64,000 bases of DNA from positions 1 to 64,000 of the forward strand of contig JAPLQY010000071.1 in the NCBI GenBank assembly GCA_026399475.1, read 5' to 3'. The position numbers and the translations under genes are program-made. The notes beneath the pieces were generated by a model. The model worked only from the letters and a program-made list of their open reading frames with translations. It had not been told where the DNA came from and ran no database searches. The number at the start of each line of letters is the position of its first letter. Position 1 is the stretch's first letter. The stretch is from Rhodocyclales bacterium. GTDB taxonomy: Bacteria > Pseudomonadota > Gammaproteobacteria > Burkholderiales > Rhodocyclaceae. Of this stretch, positions 37,920-46,405 are shown piece after piece.

Positions 37920-38073
37920 ATCCGGATTTCAGGACAGCCGTATTTGCCGGAACTGCAGCGAGAACCTGATCATGTTTGAGTACTGATCGGTCGATGTGTT
38001 GTTTTTCTGCACGTACTGCAGGTTTGTTACCCGATTCATTGTTCTATGTCAAAGGGCGGGTATCCCTGGACGG

Positions 38074-38097
38074 TACAATCGCCGCTGGAAAATTGTA
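38074..38097. promoter_or_regulatory. candidate dyad upstream of the porin gene
   Basis: TACAAT (38074-38079) and ATTGTA (38092-38097) are exact inverted repeats with a 12-base spacer, 46 bases before the porin ATG. TACAAT could also serve as a -10 box, although no matching -35 is seen. Seen in sequence only; the regulator is unknown. Confidence 0.3.
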
Positions 38098-38142
38098 TCC
38101 ATTTGTAAGCCTTTGTGCAGCTACCAATCTAGGGAGTATTTC

Positions 38143-39372
38143 ATGAACAAGCAATTCGCATTGCGCAAGAGCCTGATCGCCACGGTTGTGGCCTCCGCCT
38201 TCGGCGCAGCCCTGACGCCTGGCATTGCCTTGGCGTCCGAGGCTGACGTCATGAAGAAAATCGAAGCCATGGAAGCCGAAATCAAGGCATTGAGGGCGCA
38301 AGTCAATGCGAAGGCAGCACCGGCGCCGACGCAGCCGATGGTGGTAGCCAACAGCAGTCCGGCGAACAAGTTCGAATGGTATGGCCGCCTGGACATGGGT
38401 GCGGAATCGAACAACGACGGCAAGTTCACCCGCACTGTCATGCAGAGTTTCGCGTCGCGTATCGGGTTCAAAGGCGAGCGCGCCCTTACGGACGACCTGA
38501 CCGGGCTTGTTCAAGTCGAAACGAAAGTCTTTGCGGACGACGGTGCCCAGTCTTCGTTTGCCAGCCGCAACACCTTTGTCGGCTTGAAGAATGCTTATGG
38601 CACGGTCGCCATGGGCAACTACGACTCGCCCTACAAGGAAATGAAGAAGAACGTCGCCTTCCTCGAGGGCAATGCCGACACGATGGAACACATCATTCAC
38701 GGCAAGGCCAACGGCGGAATCCTCGGCGCCGGAAATTTCCACACCCGTTACAAGAATGCCTTCCAGTACTGGAGCCCGAATTACAAGGGCTTTACGGTGA
38801 AAGTGCAGTCCAGCCCGGACGAATTGAAAGGTACCGCTGTCGGTTCTGCCGGCAGAAGGAATTTGAGTTCTTCTGTTGAATACGACGGCGGTGTGTGGAA
38901 CGTGGGTTGGGCGACCGACAGGAAGATGGATTTCACCAACCTCAATGCGAGCGCGGATCTCAGTGCCAACAAGTTCATTGCGGGGATGAAGCTCGGCGAC
39001 CTGGCCTTCGGTGCTGCGTTTGCCAGAGAGACCAATCACGACGCCGGTGCGGCGTTGCGGGTGGCCAATAACTGGATGGTTGGCGCGCAGTATGACATGG
39101 CGGGGCCGTTCGTCCTGAAGGCCAACTTCGGTGTTGCCGGTCAAACGAACATCGAGGGGACTGGTCTCCAGAAGGATGGCGGCAAGATGTTTGGTCTCGA
39201 AGCTGATTATGTGTACGACAAACAGACAATGCTCTATGTCTATTACGCAAAATTCCTGGCCGATTCAGGGGCAAAGGGCTTCAAATACGACGCGGGTGAA
39301 AATGCCTACGCGACTAGCCGAAACGGCGATGACGCAAGCGTGCTTGGCCTGGCCATCCAGTACAAGTTCTGA
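38143..39372 (+). CDS. Outer-membrane porin
   Basis: A 409-residue outer-membrane protein. A signal peptide (cleavage after GIALA, about residue 31) is followed by a short coiled coil (EADVMKKIEAMEAEIKALRA) that may bind the periplasm, then a beta barrel starting at FEWYGRLDMGAES and ending in AIQYKF with the C-terminal Phe. RIGFKGERALTDDLTGLVQVE is cut here at GFKGERAL-DDL, the classic proteobacterial porin pattern. AGGGAG precedes the ATG. It is followed by a strong terminator. Substrate specificity is not evident. Confidence 0.93.
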   Translation: MNKQFALRKSLIATVVASAFGAALTPGIALASEADVMKKIEAMEAEIKALRAQVNAKAAPAPTQPMVVANSSPANKFEWYGRLDMGAESNNDGKFTRTVMQSFASRIGFKGERALTDDLTGLVQVETKVFADDGAQSSFASRNTFVGLKNAYGTVAMGNYDSPYKEMKKNVAFLEGNADTMEHIIHGKANGGILGAGNFHTRYKNAFQYWSPNYKGFTVKVQSSPDELKGTAVGSAGRRNLSSSVEYDGGVWNVGWATDRKMDFTNLNASADLSANKFIAGMKLGDLAFGAAFARETNHDAGAALRVANNWMVGAQYDMAGPFVLKANFGVAGQTNIEGTGLQKDGGKMFGLEADYVYDKQTMLYVYYAKFLADSGAKGFKYDAGENAYATSRNGDDASVLGLAIQYKF

Positions 39373-39403
39373 TGCATTAGCTTCAATCGAAACAGCATGA
39401 AAA

Positions 39404-39431
39404 CGGGGGCAATATGCCCCCGTTTTTTTTT
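39404..39431 (+). terminator. rho-independent terminator of the porin gene
   Basis: Stem CGGGGGC (39404-39410) / GCCCCCG (39416-39422), extended by AAA/TTT pairs, 5-base loop, and a run of nine T residues (39423-39431). It lies 31 bases after the porin stop. Going the other way it also faces the LysR gene. Confidence 0.95.
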
Positions 39432-39466
39432 GCGGCGCCATTCATCACATCCGCGAATTCCAGTTT

Positions 39467-40369
39467 CTACGGCAGACCGTTCATGTGCTCCTGGATGAAG
39501 TGGATGAACGCCGTGGTGAGCCTGGAAAAGGGTTTCCCATGGTGCCAGCACAAAGACAGTTGGCGCTCCAGTTTGACCCCCGAAACGCGCAGACATTTGA
39601 GGCGGCCATCTTGCAGTTCCCTTAGAACGGCATAGCGCGAGACGATGGATACGCCCAGGCCTGCCTCGACAGCACGTTTCACGGCACCCACATTGCCGAG
39701 TTCCAGCACGGAATGCAGCGTGATGCCCTCGGCGCTGATCTGTTCGAGAATGCTTTCGGAGCTGGCGGTGTCCTTGGCGGGCAGCACAAACGGCATTTTT
39801 GCCAGTTCGCTGCGGGAAATGCTCCCGGCCTCGGCGAGCGGATGATTTGCCGGAACGATAAAAACAAGCTCATCACGCAGGATCGGTTTGAGGACAATCC
39901 GCTCATCGGTGACCGGGGCGCCCTCGCCGATGATGCCGAGATCCAGTTCGTTGCGCAGGATCATGTCGAGGATATGTCGTGCCGGATCAACCCGCACCAC
40001 CAACTCGACCCGCGGATACTTTTCCTTGAAGCGAGCGAGGATTTCCGGCAGCAGATAGACCCCGACGACGAGGCTTGCGCCGATATGCAAGCTGCCGGTA
40101 TTGAGTTCGCCCAGGTCTTCCAGTTCCCGTTGCATTTGACTGACACGGAGGTGGATGTCGACCGCGCAGGAAAGCGCCACGCGGCCGGGCTCCGTCAATG
40201 CGATTTTTCTTCCCATCCGCTCGAACAGCCTGATCTTCAGCGTATTTTCCAGGGCTACGATCTGGGCGCTGACCGCGGGTTGGGTCAGGTGCAGTTCCTC
40301 TGCGGCGCGCGAAAAACTGTTGAGTCGGGCGACGGTTTGAAACGTGCGCAGCTGGGAGAGGGTCATCAT
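39467..40369 (-). CDS. LysR-type transcriptional regulator
   Basis: A 300-residue LysR regulator: winged helix 1-60 (FSRAAEELHLTQPAVSAQIVALE) and a two-lobed effector domain. PAKDTASSESILEQ and LELGNVGAVKRAVEAGLGVSIVS are typical. It diverges from the CYTH-DASS operon with 239 bases between. That gap holds a dyad at 40546-40574, so it probably controls that operon; this is inferred from position. The likely effector is an anion or a metabolite, but cannot be read from sequence. Confidence 0.92.
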   Translation of the reverse strand: MMTLSQLRTFQTVARLNSFSRAAEELHLTQPAVSAQIVALENTLKIRLFERMGRKIALTEPGRVALSCAVDIHLRVSQMQRELEDLGELNTGSLHIGASLVVGVYLLPEILARFKEKYPRVELVVRVDPARHILDMILRNELDLGIIGEGAPVTDERIVLKPILRDELVFIVPANHPLAEAGSISRSELAKMPFVLPAKDTASSESILEQISAEGITLHSVLELGNVGAVKRAVEAGLGVSIVSRYAVLRELQDGRLKCLRVSGVKLERQLSLCWHHGKPFSRLTTAFIHFIQEHMNGLP

Positions 40370-40545
40370 GGCTTATTAACGGATTACGCCTAGTTTTGCA
40401 GTCTTTAGTATAGGGAAAACATTATATGAGAGATACCCATGATTAATTGGACAACACCTCCATGCAAACCTAGAATTCCCCTGTCACTCAAGCAGTCATC
40501 GACACCACGAAGCGGATGATCCGTCGTTCCCGGTGAGTTGATTAC

Positions 40546-40574
40546 ACGATCTGACGATCAGCAAAACAGATCGT
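40546..40574. promoter_or_regulatory. candidate operator dyad upstream of the CYTH gene
   Basis: ACGATCTG (40546-40553) and CAGATCGT (40567-40574) form an exact 8-bp interrupted inverted repeat with a 13-base spacer, 34 bases before the CYTH ATG. The size and divergent position next to a LysR gene fit an LTTR site. Confidence 0.5.
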
Positions 40575-40608
40575 TTACGTGCGGCATCAATTTGGCAAAG
40601 GAGCAGCA

Positions 40609-41082
40609 ATGGGCAAGGAAATCGAACGCAAATACCTGGTGAATCTGGACGCATGGAAGCCGCAGGATGCCGGTACTCATTTCAAGCAGGGTTACCTCAA
40701 CGCGCAGAAAGAGCGGGTGGTTCGCGTTCGCATCGAGGGTACCCGCGCTAAGTTGACCATCAAGGGAGTCACCACCGGCGTTACCCGTTCTGAATTCGAG
40801 TACGACATTCCCGTAGATGACGCCGCGATCCTGCTCGACAATCTTTGCGAGCAACCGCTGATCGACAAGCATCGTCACAAGGAAATTCATGGTGGAAAGA
40901 CGTGGGAAATCGACGTCTTTCACGGCTTGAATCAGGGACTGGTTGTCGCCGAGATCGAACTGAATTCCGAAGACGAAAAATTCGAAATGCCGGGCTGGGT
41001 GATCAGGGAAGTTTCCAGCGATGCCCGCTATTACAACTCCAACCTCTTGAAGAATCCCTTTACTACCTGGGACAAAACCTAG
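40609..41082 (+). CDS. CYTH-domain triphosphate-tunnel enzyme
   Basis: A 157-residue CYTH/TTM protein. The signature ExExK is intact (E4, E6, K8), followed by the tunnel residues R39 and R41, K52, E62/E64, R89, E100/D102 and E115/E117. This short type matches bacterial TTM enzymes such as that of Nitrosomonas europaea, which hydrolyses inorganic triphosphate; adenylate cyclase or thiamine-triphosphatase activity is possible in the wider family. No signal peptide, so cytoplasmic. AAAGGAG precedes the ATG at good spacing. First gene of the operon, 13 bases before the DASS gene. Confidence 0.92.
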   Translation: MGKEIERKYLVNLDAWKPQDAGTHFKQGYLNAQKERVVRVRIEGTRAKLTIKGVTTGVTRSEFEYDIPVDDAAILLDNLCEQPLIDKHRHKEIHGGKTWEIDVFHGLNQGLVVAEIELNSEDEKFEMPGWVIREVSSDARYYNSNLLKNPFTTWDKT

Positions 41083-41095
41083 GCGGGAATCAGCC

Positions 41096-42667
41096 ATGGG
41101 CGCCAATCCGGTTGCGCAGCCTCCTTCCCAGAACCAGAAGCTGATAGAGCTTCTGGGGATGGAAAAGATGGTCCTGTCATCAAAGACGAGGGCGGCACAA
41201 AGTACGTCGGAAAGCTGGATGCGCTACCTCGGGTTTCCCGGGGGCATCCTGCTGTTCCTGCTGATCATGTACCTGCCTGCCGGCGCAGGGCTCAGCGGCT
41301 CGGCGCAGGCGGGCGCCGCCTGTTTCATGCTGGCACTGGTGTGGTGGGTCACCGAGCCCTTTCCCACCTATGTGACCTCGCTGGTGCTGATGTTCCTGCT
41401 GCTGGTGACGCGCACCTCCGACTCCAAGGCGATCATGTACGTGCTGGGCATGGAGGTGATCTGGTTGAACCTGCTGGCCTTCATCCTGAGTTCCATGCTG
41501 GTCAAGGTCAAGCTGGCCAAGCGGATGGCGCTCTGGCTGATCCTCAAGTTCGGGCGCAAGGCTTCGTGGGCCTTGCTTGCATTCGTCATCATTCAGATGG
41601 TCCTGGCACCCCTTATTCCGGCGACCGCCGCGCGTGCGGTGATGACGCTGCCGCTGATGATCGTGGTCGCCGCCATCTACGGTGCCACCGAGGAGACCAA
41701 CAACAATTTCGGTCGCAATCTGTTCCTGCTCAATCTGGTCGGCATCTCGGTCCTGTCATCGATGACCATGACCGGGTCGTCGGCCAATCTGATTGCCGTC
41801 GGCCTGATCGAGACCATGGGTGGCCAACGGGTCTACTACATGGACTGGGTGCGGGTCGGGGCTCCGATTGCCATCATCACCACCTTGATGATGTGGACCC
41901 TCGGACAGAAGCTCGTGTTCCGGATTGCCCAGCAGGATCAGACTCCCAAGCTGGAAGGCGGGTTGACCTTGGTCGATGATCAGTATGCCCAGCTCGGCCC
42001 GCTGAGCGGGGAAGAGAAGAAGTCGATCGCGATCTTCTCACTGGTACTGTTCCTGTGGATGACCGATGCCCTTCATATGGACTGGTTCGGCGTGGAAATC
42101 AGCGCGCCGTTTGCCGCACTGCTTGGCGCCGTCATCGTGCTGTTTCCGCGCTACGGCATTCTCCAGTGGTCTGAGGCCGACATTCCCTGGCATCTGTTGA
42201 TCTTCAGTGCCGGTGCCTATGCCGGTGGCCTGGCGCTCGACGATACCGGCGCGGCGGAGTGGGGTGTGCGCATGCTGTTCGGCGGCATGGACCTCAAGGG
42301 CGTTCCTTTCGGCGTCTCATACACCGTGGTGATCGCGGTAATGATGTACAGCCACCTGCTGACGACGTCCAAGACCGTACGCACCCTGATCATGCTGCCG
42401 ATCATCATTACGCTGGCCAAGGCATTGGGGTGGCAGCCAATATCCTTCGCCCTGCCTGCCGCCCTGTGTATCGACTGGGTGGTGGGCCTGCCCATCAGCG
42501 GCAAACCGAATGTGATCCTGTTTTCGACCAACCAGTACTCGGTTATGGACAACTTCAAGTATGGCGTCCTGACCTGCACGATAGGGGTGGTACTTCTTGT
42601 GATCTCGGCAGCGACCTGGTTCCACTGGATCGGTCTGACACCTTCATTCTGGGCGGTAGCGCCATGA
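41096..42667 (+). CDS. DASS/SLC13 family anion transporter
   Basis: A 523-residue inner-membrane carrier with about 12 membrane segments after a 40-residue polar N-terminus. The DASS core is recognised by GSSANLIAVGLIETMG (first SNT-like motif) and by SGKPNVILFSTNQY in the second repeat. Family members carry dicarboxylates, sulfate or phosphate with sodium; eukaryotic Pho91 also belongs here. Substrate is not readable. It overlaps the next gene by 4 bases (ATGA). Position beside a CYTH gene suggests an inorganic anion, as inference. Confidence 0.88.
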   Translation: MGANPVAQPPSQNQKLIELLGMEKMVLSSKTRAAQSTSESWMRYLGFPGGILLFLLIMYLPAGAGLSGSAQAGAACFMLALVWWVTEPFPTYVTSLVLMFLLLVTRTSDSKAIMYVLGMEVIWLNLLAFILSSMLVKVKLAKRMALWLILKFGRKASWALLAFVIIQMVLAPLIPATAARAVMTLPLMIVVAAIYGATEETNNNFGRNLFLLNLVGISVLSSMTMTGSSANLIAVGLIETMGGQRVYYMDWVRVGAPIAIITTLMMWTLGQKLVFRIAQQDQTPKLEGGLTLVDDQYAQLGPLSGEEKKSIAIFSLVLFLWMTDALHMDWFGVEISAPFAALLGAVIVLFPRYGILQWSEADIPWHLLIFSAGAYAGGLALDDTGAAEWGVRMLFGGMDLKGVPFGVSYTVVIAVMMYSHLLTTSKTVRTLIMLPIIITLAKALGWQPISFALPAALCIDWVVGLPISGKPNVILFSTNQYSVMDNFKYGVLTCTIGVVLLVISAATWFHWIGLTPSFWAVAP

Positions 42668-43386
42668 ACCGACTTCTTCCAGCGCTGTTACTGATGAGCG
42701 CCTGTGCCGTTGCTCATGCCACCGCCATCAAGTCCTACGCAACCCAGCTTGATGTCGCAGCGGATGGTTCAGCCCGTGCAAAGGTGAATGTACAACTGAT
42801 CGCTAGCCAAGCCGGTCGCTTTCAACTGCCCACCGGATTCGGCGCGCTGAATGATTTCCAGGCACAGCAAGCGCCGGCCGGTGTCCTGTTGAAACCCGTC
42901 ACGGGCAAGGACAAGGCAGTGGTCGAAATCGAGCTGCCGACAGGTGTAGCAGAAGCTGTGCAACTGAGTTTCACCTTCAGTACGCCGGATGTCCTGGGTC
43001 GCCCGAAGGCGGTACCGGGGCAAAGAAGCAAAAGCCCGGCGGACACTCAGTTCTTGAGGCATGCCTTTGTCAATACCCAGGCGATGACGATCGGGATCTA
43101 CCAGGTGGAAGTTCGACTGCCTGATGGGGTCAGGGTTCACAAGATCGGCGAGCAACTGCCCAAGCCTAAGAACACTGAAGTTCTGCCGCGCGTCCGGCTC
43201 GATCGCTACGAAGGATATCAGGGCGCCTTGCTTCAGTACTCGAACATCAAGCAGGGCGACCGAACTTCCATGGTGCTGGATGTGGTCGAGGACAGCCTTT
43301 CATACGGCTGGCTGCTGGTCGGTCTGGCGCTGTCAGTGGGCTATCTGGTCGGATTCCGCGATCTGGTGGCACCGGCCAGGGCCTGA
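42664..43386 (+). CDS. Exported protein with C-terminal membrane anchor
   Basis: A 240-residue protein of unknown function. Signal peptide (ALLLMSACAVAHA, cleavage near 19), then a beta-rich domain of about 185 residues, then one C-terminal membrane helix (about 211-229, WLLVGLALSVGYLVGF) with a short cytoplasmic end. The topology would place the domain in the periplasm. The ATG overlaps the DASS stop, implying translational coupling, so it may be a transporter accessory subunit. I recognise no family; the frame is open upstream inside the DASS gene. Confidence 0.8.
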   Translation: MNRLLPALLLMSACAVAHATAIKSYATQLDVAADGSARAKVNVQLIASQAGRFQLPTGFGALNDFQAQQAPAGVLLKPVTGKDKAVVEIELPTGVAEAVQLSFTFSTPDVLGRPKAVPGQRSKSPADTQFLRHAFVNTQAMTIGIYQVEVRLPDGVRVHKIGEQLPKPKNTEVLPRVRLDRYEGYQGALLQYSNIKQGDRTSMVLDVVEDSLSYGWLLVGLALSVGYLVGFRDLVAPARA

Positions 43387-43455
43387 GGCAAGGCGCCCCG
43401 ACACGAACCTGTACGAGACCACTCAGCCTTACCCAATTTCCAAAGGAGAACTCCA

Positions 43456-44094
43456 ATGACTGACGTATTTGCCAAGAACACGGCCACATCCGCTACCGAT
43501 GCCGCCAAAATCGTACCGCGGGCCGAGTTCCGGGTTTTTGGCCAGGGGGTGATCGACACCGTCAAGGAACGCATGTGGAACGGCAAGACCGTGCTGTTTC
43601 AGGCCCGGCGCATGCCGGCGGAAACCTACTTCCTTTCGGTGAATACGAATGAAGCCAATGTGAAGGTGCGCGATGGCCTGCTCGACATCAAGACCAAGGT
43701 GGGCGAAACTCCCGAAGGCTACGAAATCTTCCAGCCGCGCGGAAAGTTCCAGTTTCCGGTGAAACGGGACGACCTTGCCACCATCCTGTCGCACCTGAAA
43801 GTCAGCGTCGCGCTCGACCAGGAGAGCTACACCATCGAGGCCTTCATCGAGATGGCGCGCAAGCACCCGGAACTGTGTCCGGTATCGGTCGAGAAGATGC
43901 GCTACGGCTTCACCGTCGACGGCATCATCTGCGAGTACGCCCAGGTCTGGTTCAACGGTGCAATGGTCGAGTCCGCCTGCGCCGAGAGCGAAAACTATGC
44001 AGGCATGCAGCAGGTGATCGAGGGTCTCGGAATTGCCGCCATGCCCAATACGAACTACCTGAAGGCGGCCAAGCGAGTCGTTGGATTGAGTTGA
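43456..44094 (+). CDS. Divergent CYTH-like protein
   Basis: A 212-residue cytoplasmic protein I cannot place by a named family. Its layout mimics CYTH domains: an AEFRVFG strand (23-29) where ExExK is expected, ETYFLSVNTNEANVKVRDG then LDIKTK (56-81) resembling the usual YxDT...LRxR...LTxK, and EKMRY...EYAQVWFNGAMVESACAESEN (146-180) resembling the C-terminal acidic strands, closing with NTNYLKAAKR. Key Glu/Lys residues of the first strand are altered. A strong AAAGGAG precedes the ATG. It lies 69 bases after the anchor protein in the same operon. Confidence 0.75.
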   Translation: MTDVFAKNTATSATDAAKIVPRAEFRVFGQGVIDTVKERMWNGKTVLFQARRMPAETYFLSVNTNEANVKVRDGLLDIKTKVGETPEGYEIFQPRGKFQFPVKRDDLATILSHLKVSVALDQESYTIEAFIEMARKHPELCPVSVEKMRYGFTVDGIICEYAQVWFNGAMVESACAESENYAGMQQVIEGLGIAAMPNTNYLKAAKRVVGLS

Positions 44095-44174
44095 TTTTCT
44101 GCTGTTCCGCCGGTAGCGCTTGCGTCCTGCAGAACTCGTTGCGTAGCGGATAGCGGAATTCTTTCGAGCCGATC

Positions 44175-46382
44175 ATGAGCTATTGGGCAAAGCGGACCTG
44201 TACGCCTGGCGATTTTTGGGGCGGCCTGGCCGCCATGCTGGTCGCCTTGCCCGCCGCGATTGCCTTCGGTGTGACGGTCTACTCGGCGATAGGCCCCAGC
44301 TATGCGGCCTATGGCGCACTGGCGGGTATCGTGGGCGCGACGGTCATCGGCCTGATTGCCTCGTCGCTGGGCGGCACTGACCGGCTGATCAGTGCTCCCT
44401 GTGCGCCTGGAGCCGCCATGCTCTCGGCCTTTGCAATCGAGATGGTGCGGAATGGGGATGCCCCTGCGCTGATTGTCCTGTTGCTGATCCTGGTCGGGGT
44501 CCTGGCCGGGCTGATCCAGTTGGGACTGGGTCTGCTCGGCGTCGGCGGCCTGATCAAGTACATTCCCTATCCCGTGGTCAGCGGCTTCCTGACCGGGGTC
44601 GGCCTGATCATCATCGGCAGCCAGATTCCGAAATTCGTCGGTGCGCCGGACGGGACGCTCTGGTGGCAGAGTGTTTTGTCACCGGCGCTCTGGGACTGGC
44701 GATCGATCGTGATCGCCGTGGTGACCTCGGCGGTGGCGATTGTGGCGCCCCGGCTGACTCGACGGGTGCCCGGGATCATCCTGGGCATTGTGGCCGGCGT
44801 GCTGGTCTATTTCGGGCTTGCACTGCAAGATCCGGCGCTGCGCGAACTCTCCGACAATCCTCTGGTGGTAGGCCCCCTGAGCGTTTCCGGTGCTGGCTAT
44901 CTGAGCTCGCTTGGGAGCCGCTGGACGGAGCTTCGCCAGATCGGTCTGGGTCACGTCGCCGGCGTATTCGGGACGGCGCTGACCCTGGGCGTGCTGCTGT
45001 CGATCGACACACTCAAGACCTGCGTGGTGCTGGATCAACTCACGCGCAGCCGGCACGACTCAAACCGCGAGTTGATTGCGCAAGGCGTGGCGAATGTCGC
45101 CGCGAACGCCTTCGGCGGCATTTCCGGGGCAGGCACGATGGGAGCGACCCTGGTCGGTTTGAATAGCGGCTCCTGCTCGCGCGCGGCGGGTGTGTTCGAG
45201 GGCCTGTTCGCATTGGCTGCCGCGCTGCTGCTCAGTGCATTCATCGCCTGGATTCCGGTCGCGACGCTCGCCGGTATTATGGTGGTGATCGGTGTGCGCA
45301 TGATCGATCGCGAGCCGCTTCATTTTCTCGAATCGCGCGCCACCGTGCTTGATTTCGGCGTGGTGCTGGCTGTCGTTGTCGTGGCCCTTACCGTAAGCCT
45401 CATCGCCGCGTCGGCCGTTGGCGTCGGCATGGCGATCATTCTGTTCGTGCGCGAGCAGATCGGCGGTGTCGTGGTGCGCCACAAGATGGAACTGAACCAG
45501 ACCTCGTCAAGCTGGCATCGCCCCGAGCGGGAACTGGCCGTCCTCGACGAAAAGGGTGACCAGGCGGTGATCTTCGAATTGCAGGGAAGCCTCTTCTTCG
45601 GCAATACCTATCAGCTCTACACTGACCTCGAACACGAGATCGCCACGCGCAGTTATGTGATCATCGACTTGAAACGCGTGCGCTCGATCGACGTCACTGC
45701 GGCGCATCTGTTCAAGCAGATTCGGGACGCGATCCGGGAGCGGGGTGCCAAACTTGTGCTCAGCGGCATTCGCGAAAACCACCCCACGGGCCGCAATCTG
45801 CACAAGCTGCTCGGGCAGAGCGGGCTGTGGCATCCGCGAAGCAAGACCGTGCGCGTGTTCCCCGATCTGGATGCGGCCATCGCCTGGGTCGAGGACCGCC
45901 TGCTGGGGGAAATCGAATACACGCCGGATGCCGAAACACCGATGCAGTTGCAGGAAATGGAACTGTTCTCCAGGCACAAGGATGAAACCCTGAAGGACCT
46001 CGAAGCCTGCATGAAGATTTGCAGCTTTCAGGCCGGTGAAACCATCTACGCAAGCGGAGCGCCGGGAGATGAACTTTACTGGGTACGGCGTGGCACGGTT
46101 CGCCTGGTGGCATCGCTGGAGGCCGGCCGGAAGAAGCCGGTGGCCAGCTTCGGTCGCGGGGATTTTTTCGGGGGGCTGGCTTTTCTGGACAACCAGCCGC
46201 GTCCCAACGATGCCGTTGCCGTTACCCCGACGGAGGTCTACATGCTGTCGCGGGAACAGTTCAATCAGATCGCCGAAGGACACAAGAAGCTCGCCTTCAA
46301 TCTGGCGATAGCGATGGCACGCACGCTGGCCATGCGTTTGCGCCGGACCGAGATCAAGCTGACCATGCTGCAGGAGTATTGA
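44175..46382 (+). CDS. SulP anion transporter with STAS and cyclic-nucleotide-binding domains
   Basis: A 735-residue inner-membrane protein. The SulP membrane domain (about 1-425) begins with FWGGLAAMLVALPAAIAFG; members carry sulfate, bicarbonate or other anions. A STAS domain follows (about 450-560, IFELQGSLFFGN and IIDLKRVRSIDVTAAH). The C-terminus (about 605-725) is a cyclic-nucleotide-binding fold: FQAGETIYASGAPGDELYWV and GRGDFFGGLAFLDNQPRPNDAVA, which keeps the phosphate-binding cassette Arg. Transport may therefore be gated by cAMP or a related ligand, as inference. It follows the CYTH-like gene by 80 bases. Confidence 0.92.
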   Translation: MSYWAKRTCTPGDFWGGLAAMLVALPAAIAFGVTVYSAIGPSYAAYGALAGIVGATVIGLIASSLGGTDRLISAPCAPGAAMLSAFAIEMVRNGDAPALIVLLLILVGVLAGLIQLGLGLLGVGGLIKYIPYPVVSGFLTGVGLIIIGSQIPKFVGAPDGTLWWQSVLSPALWDWRSIVIAVVTSAVAIVAPRLTRRVPGIILGIVAGVLVYFGLALQDPALRELSDNPLVVGPLSVSGAGYLSSLGSRWTELRQIGLGHVAGVFGTALTLGVLLSIDTLKTCVVLDQLTRSRHDSNRELIAQGVANVAANAFGGISGAGTMGATLVGLNSGSCSRAAGVFEGLFALAAALLLSAFIAWIPVATLAGIMVVIGVRMIDREPLHFLESRATVLDFGVVLAVVVVALTVSLIAASAVGVGMAIILFVREQIGGVVVRHKMELNQTSSSWHRPERELAVLDEKGDQAVIFELQGSLFFGNTYQLYTDLEHEIATRSYVIIDLKRVRSIDVTAAHLFKQIRDAIRERGAKLVLSGIRENHPTGRNLHKLLGQSGLWHPRSKTVRVFPDLDAAIAWVEDRLLGEIEYTPDAETPMQLQEMELFSRHKDETLKDLEACMKICSFQAGETIYASGAPGDELYWVRRGTVRLVASLEAGRKKPVASFGRGDFFGGLAFLDNQPRPNDAVAVTPTEVYMLSREQFNQIAEGHKKLAFNLAIAMARTLAMRLRRTEIKLTMLQEY

Positions 46383-46405
46383 TTCGGTATTTTGGGATAC
46401 AACGT

